From PALSA-555 sp036521915 (GTDB taxonomy: Bacteria > Actinomycetota > Acidimicrobiia > IMCC26256 > PALSA-555), in the NCBI GenBank assembly GCA_036521915.1, contig DATDGU010000130.1, forward strand, positions 1-9,224: DNA of 9,224 bases, written 5' to 3'. Below the pieces are notes generated by a model. That model ran no database searches and was not told the DNA's origin. It saw only the letters and a list, made by a program, of their open reading frames with translations. This document shows, one piece after another, positions 5,685-9,224 of the stretch; positions within the stretch are counted from its first letter, which is position 1; each line of letters opens with the position of its first letter. The translations under genes and the position numbers were made by a program.

Positions 5685-6584
5685 ATGGACGACACCCAGG
5701 TGAGCGTGCGGGCGCGCGCGGTCGCGAGCGCGCTCGAGCCCTTCGCCGGCCAGGTGTACTTCGCGCCCGAGTGCCACGAGCGGTACGCGGCGCTCGGCTT
5801 CGGACCGAGCCCCGGACCGGTGGGGGTCGTCGCGATGCCCGACCCGGCGGCCTACTTCTGCAGCCGCGGCGCCTCTCTCGGCCAGGTGCCCGGCGAGCTC
5901 GTCGCGGCCGCCTTCGCGGTGTTCAACCCGGCGATCGTCGTGCCGGCCGTGACGCACGGCTGGACGCTGACCGACGCGGCGACGATCGGCGCGGCGCGCA
6001 CCGCCGGCGCGACGGACCAGCTGACGCGCGTCCTGGGCGACAACCCGGAGGGCCTCGGTCCGGTGACCACCCTGCTCACCCGCGCGAACGAGCCGCTGCG
6101 CCCCGAGGGCCGTCCCCTGTTCGCCGGCCTCGTCGGCGCCGGGCTGCCGGGCACGCCGGTCGGCGACGCATGGCGCCTCGCCGACCGCCTCCGCGAGTAC
6201 CGCGGCGACGCCCACACGGCCGCGTGGACCACTGCCGGGTTCGACGCGACCGAGATCGGCCTGGTCACCGAGCACTACTGGGGGCTACCACCCCGCTCCT
6301 ATGTCCGCACCCGGGCGTGGAGCGACACCGATCTGGACGCCGCCGAGGCGCGCCTGCGCGGCCGCGGGTTGCTCGACGACGCCGGCCTCACCCCCGCGGG
6401 CCGCGCCGCGCGCGAGGACGTCGAAGCGGCGACCGACCGCCAGTGCCGCCCGCTGGTCGAGGCGCTCGGCGACGACCTCGACACGCTCGTGGAGCGCCTC
6501 GCGCCGTGGGGGGCCGCGATCCGTGAGGAGGGCGGCTACCTCCCGACCGGACCGCACGACCTCGCCCGCGCGGCCGGCGGCTGA
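5685..6584 (+). CDS. SCO6745-family helix-turn-helix protein
   Basis: This is a 299-residue protein. Its N-terminal half carries the pattern I know from the SCO6745 family of actinobacteria: A-L-E-P-F-x-x-x-V-Y-F-A-P-E (residues 16-29), then a central Y-F-C-S-R-G-A-S-L-G-Q-V-P-G-E-L-V, then A-F-x-x-F-N-P. The C-terminal half has a winged helix-turn-helix-like segment (SYVRTRAWSDTDLDAAEARL, then RGRGLLDDAGLTPAGRAARE) like the tail of MarR-type domains. Length of about 290 is usual. The family's biochemical role is unknown to me. The wing suggests nucleic-acid binding, but a metabolic role has not been excluded. The start at 5685 is where family homology begins, and a TACGAT box precedes it by 7 nt, suggesting leaderless translation. 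The frame extending upstream to 5136 overlaps the esterase and is not coding there. The gene sits immediately upstream of the operon at 6765, so it is a candidate regulator of it, by position only. Confidence 0.88.
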   Translation: MDDTQVSVRARAVASALEPFAGQVYFAPECHERYAALGFGPSPGPVGVVAMPDPAAYFCSRGASLGQVPGELVAAAFAVFNPAIVVPAVTHGWTLTDAATIGAARTAGATDQLTRVLGDNPEGLGPVTTLLTRANEPLRPEGRPLFAGLVGAGLPGTPVGDAWRLADRLREYRGDAHTAAWTTAGFDATEIGLVTEHYWGLPPRSYVRTRAWSDTDLDAAEARLRGRGLLDDAGLTPAGRAAREDVEAATDRQCRPLVEALGDDLDTLVERLAPWGAAIREEGGYLPTGPHDLARAAGG

Positions 6585-6587
6585 CCC

Positions 6588-6604
6588 CCGCGGCGGGCCC
6601 GCGG
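6588..6604 (+). terminator. GC hairpin after the SCO6745-like gene
   Basis: CCGCGG (6588-6593) pairs with CCGCGG (6599-6604) around CGGGC. An alternative fold is the palindrome GCGGGCCCGC within it. The hairpin starts three bases after the TGA stop. Such GC-only palindromes occur easily in this composition, so support is moderate to low. Confidence 0.33.
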
Positions 6605-6614
6605 CCGCGATGGG

Positions 6615-6620
6615 TAACGT
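6615..6620 (+). promoter_or_regulatory. Possible -10 box of the three-gene operon
   Basis: TAACGT fits TANNNT and lies between the upstream terminator-like hairpin and the 5' leader. Transcription would begin near 6628, leaving a leader of about 137 nt before the first large gene. No -35 is recognisable. Confidence 0.3.
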
Positions 6621-6655
6621 CGGCCGGTCCTCACCGACGGGAAGGGGGTGGTCGC

Positions 6656-6670
6656 ATGCCGCGTCGCTGA
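6656..6670 (+). CDS. Four-codon leader ORF (MPRR-stop)
   Basis: ATG at 6656 has an excellent ribosome site, AAGGGGG (6642-6648), with a 7-nt spacer, but is followed by only Pro-Arg-Arg and TGA. A strong site in front of a minimal ORF, followed 12 nt later by a hairpin, is the layout of a translated leader that controls downstream expression. Whether it is translated is not known. Confidence 0.33.
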   Translation: MPRR

Positions 6671-6682
6671 ACGAGCGATGGT

Positions 6683-6700
6683 GTCGCCCGGTCGGGCGAC
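6683..6700 (+). promoter_or_regulatory. Strong leader hairpin upstream of the operon
   Basis: GTCGCCC (6683-6689) pairs perfectly with GGGCGAC (6694-6700) across a GGTC loop, and an eighth G-C pair is possible. It lies 12 nt after the four-codon ORF and about 50 nt before the ribosome site of the first gene. It could act as an attenuator stem or ribosome roadblock, or be an intrinsic terminator hairpin without U-tract. I could not match the leader to any known riboswitch class. Confidence 0.4.
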
Positions 6701-6764
6701 CGCGACCGCACCCCCCGTCCCGGGCTGCGGCGCTAACCGCACCCAGTCCTGTGAGGAGGACGCC

Positions 6765-7895
6765 ATGCCAGACCCTGACGCGCTCTCGCGTGTCATCGAC
6801 GACGTCGTCGCGCCGCTGGCGAGCGACGTCGACCAGCACGCCACGTTCCCCGGCGCCGCCATGGACGCGCTCGGCACCGCGGGGATCCTCGGCCTGACGT
6901 CCTCGGCCGACGTCGGCGGCGGTGGGCAAGGCCTCGACGCCGCAACCGACGTGATCACCCGGCTCGCCGAGGTGTGCGGCTCGACGGCGATGGTCGTGCT
7001 GATGCACTACGCCGCCACGGCCCTGATCGAGGCCCAAGGCCCCGAACACGTCCGCGCCGAGATCGCCGCGGGGCGACACCTGACGACGGTCGCCTTCTCA
7101 GAGGTCGGGAGCCGCAGCCACTTCTGGGCGCCGCAGGGCACGGCCCGCGCCGAGGGCGACGCCCTGCTGCTCGACGCCCGGAAGAGCTGGGTCACGTCGG
7201 CCGGGGAGGCCGACAGCTACGTCTGGTCGAGCCGGGCCGTCGACCCGACGACCGGTCCCATGACGCTCTGGCTCGTGCGCGGCGACGCGCCCGGCTTGCG
7301 GGTCGCGGGCACCTTCGACGGGCTCGGCCTGCGCGGGAACGGCTCGAGCCCGATGACCGCCGACGGGATGATCGTCCCGAGCTCGGCGCGCCTCGGCGCC
7401 GACGGTGCCGGGCTCGACCTCGCGCTGAGCATCGTCCTGCCGTGGTTTCTCGTCCTCAGCGCCGCGGCGAGCGTCGGGTTCATGCGCGGGGTCGTCGCCG
7501 AGACCCGGCAGCACCTCATCGGGACCCGGCTCGAGCACCTCGACGAGGCGCTCGCCCAGCAGGCCCTGCTGCGCACGGCGTTCGCGCGGATGCAGATCGA
7601 CACCGACGCCGCGGCCGCGCTCCTGACGGACACCCTCACGGCCCTCGGCTCGGGTCGGGAGGACGCCCAGCTGCGGGTGCTCGAGGTGAAGGCCGCCGCG
7701 GGCGAGGCCGCGAGCCGCGTGACCGACGAGGGGATGCGGGTGTGCGGCGGCGCCGCGTTCCGCAAGGAGCTCGGCGTGGAGCGCCGCTTCCGCGACGCGC
7801 GGGCCGCGCGGGTCATGGCCCCGACGACCGACGCGCTGTGGGACTTCGTCGGCCGGGCCCTCTGCGGGCTGCCGCTGCTCGAGGAGTCGGCGTGA
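6765..7895 (+). CDS. Acyl-CoA-dehydrogenase-fold flavoprotein lacking the catalytic Glu (putative monooxygenase type)
   Basis: This is a 376-residue protein. The N-terminal helical domain includes G-I-L-G-L-x-x-x-x-x-x-G-G-G-G-Q-G-L (residues 40-57), the usual ACAD pattern. The middle beta domain has T-V-A-F-S-E (108-113) and K-S-W-V-T-S-A-G-E-A-D (140-150), the FAD/substrate strands. The C-terminal four-helix domain ends with E-R-R-F-R-D-A-R and then M-A-P-T-T-D (351-356). In true dehydrogenases the segment after the R-D-A pattern reads E-G-T, with the Glu acting as base. Here Ala352 occupies that place, and the alternative helix-G position also lacks Glu. Loss of the base is known for the ACAD-fold flavin monooxygenases (DszC/SfnB/N-hydroxylase group), so an oxygenase role is inferred. 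The start is set by GAGGAGGA (6753-6760) just before the ATG. The upstream frame extension is ignored. The stop overlaps the next gene (GTGA), so the two are translationally coupled. Confidence 0.9.
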   Translation: MPDPDALSRVIDDVVAPLASDVDQHATFPGAAMDALGTAGILGLTSSADVGGGGQGLDAATDVITRLAEVCGSTAMVVLMHYAATALIEAQGPEHVRAEIAAGRHLTTVAFSEVGSRSHFWAPQGTARAEGDALLLDARKSWVTSAGEADSYVWSSRAVDPTTGPMTLWLVRGDAPGLRVAGTFDGLGLRGNGSSPMTADGMIVPSSARLGADGAGLDLALSIVLPWFLVLSAAASVGFMRGVVAETRQHLIGTRLEHLDEALAQQALLRTAFARMQIDTDAAAALLTDTLTALGSGREDAQLRVLEVKAAAGEAASRVTDEGMRVCGGAAFRKELGVERRFRDARAARVMAPTTDALWDFVGRALCGLPLLEESA

Positions 7896-8740
7896 GCGCA
7901 CCGGTGCTCATGGGGGCCGTGGCGTACGACCCGAAGGTGGTGACGATCTGGGAGGGGTTCCGGGACTGGCTGCGAGGCCAGGACATCGACTTCGACTTCG
8001 TCCTCTACTCCAACTACGAGCGCCAGGTCGTCGACCTCGTCGAGGGGCGCCTCGACGCGGCGTGGAACTCACCGCTGGCGTGGGTGCGCGCCCGGCGTCT
8101 CGGCGCGGCCCGCGGGGTCGACGTGCGGGCGCTCACGATGCGTGACACCGACCGCGACCTCACGTCGGCGGTGATCACCCGCAGCGGGGAGATCGACGAG
8201 GTGGCGGGCCTGCGGGGGGCGACCGTCGCCACGGGCGCGGTCGACTCGCCCCAGTCGACGCTGCTCCCGCTGTCGCACCTGCGCGGACTGGGCCTCGTGC
8301 CGGGTCAGGACTTCACCGTGCGGCGCTTCGACGTCGGCGTGGGGCTGCACGGCGACCACGTCGGCGGCGAGCGGGACGCGGCCCGGGCGCTCGTCGCTGG
8401 TGAGGTGGACGCGGCGTGCGTCATCGACGCCAACCTGCTCGTCTTCGCGCACGAGGGGACGCTGCCCGCCGGTGCGACCCGGGTGCTCACCCACACCGCG
8501 CCGTTCGACCACTGCAACATGACCGTGCGCGGCGACGACGCCGCGGTGGCGTGCTTCGGTGAGGCGCTGCTCGCCATGTCGTACGCCGACCCGCAGGTCC
8601 GCCCGCTCCTCGACCTCGAGGGCCTCCACCAGTGGGTCGAGGGACGCGTCGACCAGTACGGCGCCCTCGAGCGGGCCGTCGACGAGACCGACTTCTACGA
8701 CGCGGACGGCGATGTCCGAGCCCACGACTATCGACCTTGA
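7892..8740 (+). CDS. PhnD/SsuA-type substrate-binding-fold protein without signal peptide
   Basis: This is a 282-residue protein with the type-2 periplasmic-binding fold as seen in PhnD/SsuA proteins: A-Y-D-P-K near the N-terminus (11-15), E-x-x-x-x-L-x-x-G-x-x-D-A-A-W-N-S-P-L-A (43-63), then a domain-2 segment L-R-G-A-T-V-A-T-G (107-115) with D-S-P-Q-S-T (118-123), G-L-V-P-G-Q-D-F and later A-G-E-V-D-A-A-C-V-I. The tail (W-V-E-G-R, then L-E-R-A-V-D-E-T) is also typical. It begins directly with the first strand. There is no signal peptide or lipobox, and no permease or ATPase gene follows, so it is unlikely to be the receptor of an ABC transporter and more likely a cytoplasmic ligand-binding partner of its neighbours. 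The GTG start overlaps the preceding stop by 4 bp and has GAGGAG (7881-7886) 5 nt upstream. Its end overlaps the next gene by 29 bp. Confidence 0.88.
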   Translation: MSAPVLMGAVAYDPKVVTIWEGFRDWLRGQDIDFDFVLYSNYERQVVDLVEGRLDAAWNSPLAWVRARRLGAARGVDVRALTMRDTDRDLTSAVITRSGEIDEVAGLRGATVATGAVDSPQSTLLPLSHLRGLGLVPGQDFTVRRFDVGVGLHGDHVGGERDAARALVAGEVDAACVIDANLLVFAHEGTLPAGATRVLTHTAPFDHCNMTVRGDDAAVACFGEALLAMSYADPQVRPLLDLEGLHQWVEGRVDQYGALERAVDETDFYDADGDVRAHDYRP

Positions 8741-9224
8741 GGACCTCGGCCTCGACCGAGGAGCCGGTGTGCTCCTCGACCGCGCGCTCGCGTCGCTCGC
8801 CCCCGGCGAACGGCTGACCGTCCGGGGTCGCCACCCCGAGCTGGCGATCCAGCTGCGGGCCTGGTGCCGCGGCCGGGGCGACCGCCTCGAGCGGGACGGC
8901 GTCACCGTCGTGCGGGGCGACGCCGACCGGTCCCGGTGGCACGACGCCACCCGCGCGTCCGGCGGGCCACCCGACCTCGCGGCGCGCGCCGACGCCCGGT
9001 GGGGCCTCGCCGCACGGGGCGCGCTCGTCGAATCCGGCGGCCCCACGCCCCGCTTCGACCTCGACGGCCGCGACCTCGTCTGGGCCGACGCCGTCCCGCG
9101 CCTCTACGCCCAGGCCCTCGCGAGCCAGTGGGACCCGGCGACGGCGATCGACTGGGCGGCCGCGGACCCGCTGGCGCCCGAACTCGAGGCGGCGGTCGTG
9201 CAGGTCATGACGTTCCTCGTCGAG
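8712..9224 (+). CDS. TusA-like domain fused to the start of a ferritin-like domain (3' end outside window)
   Basis: ATG at 8712 opens a frame that runs off the window end, so 171 residues are visible. Residues 7-69 follow the TusA pattern: a first strand (IDLEDLGL), a helix with L-x-R-A-L-A-S-L, then P-G-E-R-L-T-V-R-G, H-P-E-L-A-I-Q-L-R-A-W-C and a last strand E-R-D-G-V-T-V-V. The C-P-x-P motif that carries the sulfur in true TusA is replaced by D-R-G-A-G, so persulfide transfer by that Cys is not possible. After a linker comes L-Y-A-Q-A-L-A-S-Q-W-D-P-A-T-A-I-D-W (131-148) and the helix E-A-A-V-V-Q-V-M-T-F-L-V-E. I associate these with the beginning of ferritin-like (di-metal four-helix) domains whose first ligand Glu follows just there. 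The metal-site helices would lie beyond 9224. The start codon has only a weak purine stretch. The 29-bp overlap with the upstream gene indicates coupled expression. Confidence 0.78.
   Translation, partial: MSEPTTIDLEDLGLDRGAGVLLDRALASLAPGERLTVRGRHPELAIQLRAWCRGRGDRLERDGVTVVRGDADRSRWHDATRASGGPPDLAARADARWGLAARGALVESGGPTPRFDLDGRDLVWADAVPRLYAQALASQWDPATAIDWAAADPLAPELEAAVVQVMTFLVE

Noticed and set aside
4932..6275. 447-codon open frame on the minus strand
   Set aside because: It crosses the esterase, the remnant and the SCO6745-like gene in antisense. It is Arg/Ala-rich without domains, with no ribosome site or promoter.
6620..6764. Cobalamin or SAM-type riboswitch in the operon leader
   Set aside because: A GGGAA followed by GGGTG recalls one cobalamin-riboswitch element, but the other conserved elements are not present and no SAM-type core is visible.
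6974..7891. Upstream extension of the PhnD-like frame
   Set aside because: It overlaps the flavoprotein gene completely and is Arg/Pro-rich. The fold begins at the GTG at 7892, which has a ribosome site.

Overview
This GC-rich window comes from an actinobacterium. The evidence is GTG/ATG starts with G/C-ending codons, a SCO6745-family gene, and a remnant that resembles the C-terminal domain of mycothiol-dependent isomerases. An Acidimicrobiia-like lineage is possible but cannot be proved from this sequence. I found no rRNA, tRNA, CRISPR array, insertion sequence or phage gene.

Region 1 (1-1189) holds two exported-type proteins in convergent orientation. They are the C-terminal end of a glycine-rich surface protein (+) and a 248-residue protein of unknown function with a signal peptide (-). 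Region 2 (1190-2938) holds single + strand genes: an alpha/beta hydrolase, a small dimeric-barrel (ABM-like) protein with its own promoter and a strong ribosome site, and an 88-residue orphan that may be leaderless. A hairpin exactly fills the gap to the next, convergent gene. Region 3 (2939-4480, -) is one CrtI/phytoene-desaturase-like FAD oxidoreductase.

Region 4 (4481-6604, +) holds an esterase-type alpha/beta hydrolase preceded by a possible 14-codon leaderless leader ORF (TGATG junction), a decayed fragment resembling the C-terminal domain of the maleylpyruvate isomerase family, and a SCO6745-family helix-turn-helix protein that looks leaderless.

Region 5 (about 6605 to the window end, +) is the most interesting part. 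It is a tightly packed operon of three genes behind a roughly 140-nt leader that carries a four-codon ORF and a strong hairpin. The genes are (i) an acyl-CoA-dehydrogenase-fold flavoprotein that appears to lack the catalytic glutamate, (ii) a PhnD/SsuA-type ligand-binding protein with no signal peptide, overlapping the first gene by 4 bp, and (iii) a protein joining a TusA-like domain without its catalytic cysteine to the start of what looks like a ferritin-like domain, overlapping the second gene by 29 bp and cut by the window edge. Together they suggest an uncharacterised cytoplasmic oxidation system in which a small ligand is bound and then processed by a flavin enzyme and possibly a di-metal enzyme. 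The substrate cannot be read from the sequence.

A recurring regulatory theme is a TANNNT -10 box exactly 7 nt before a start codon at three places, and compact GC hairpins without U-tracts directly after several stop codons.
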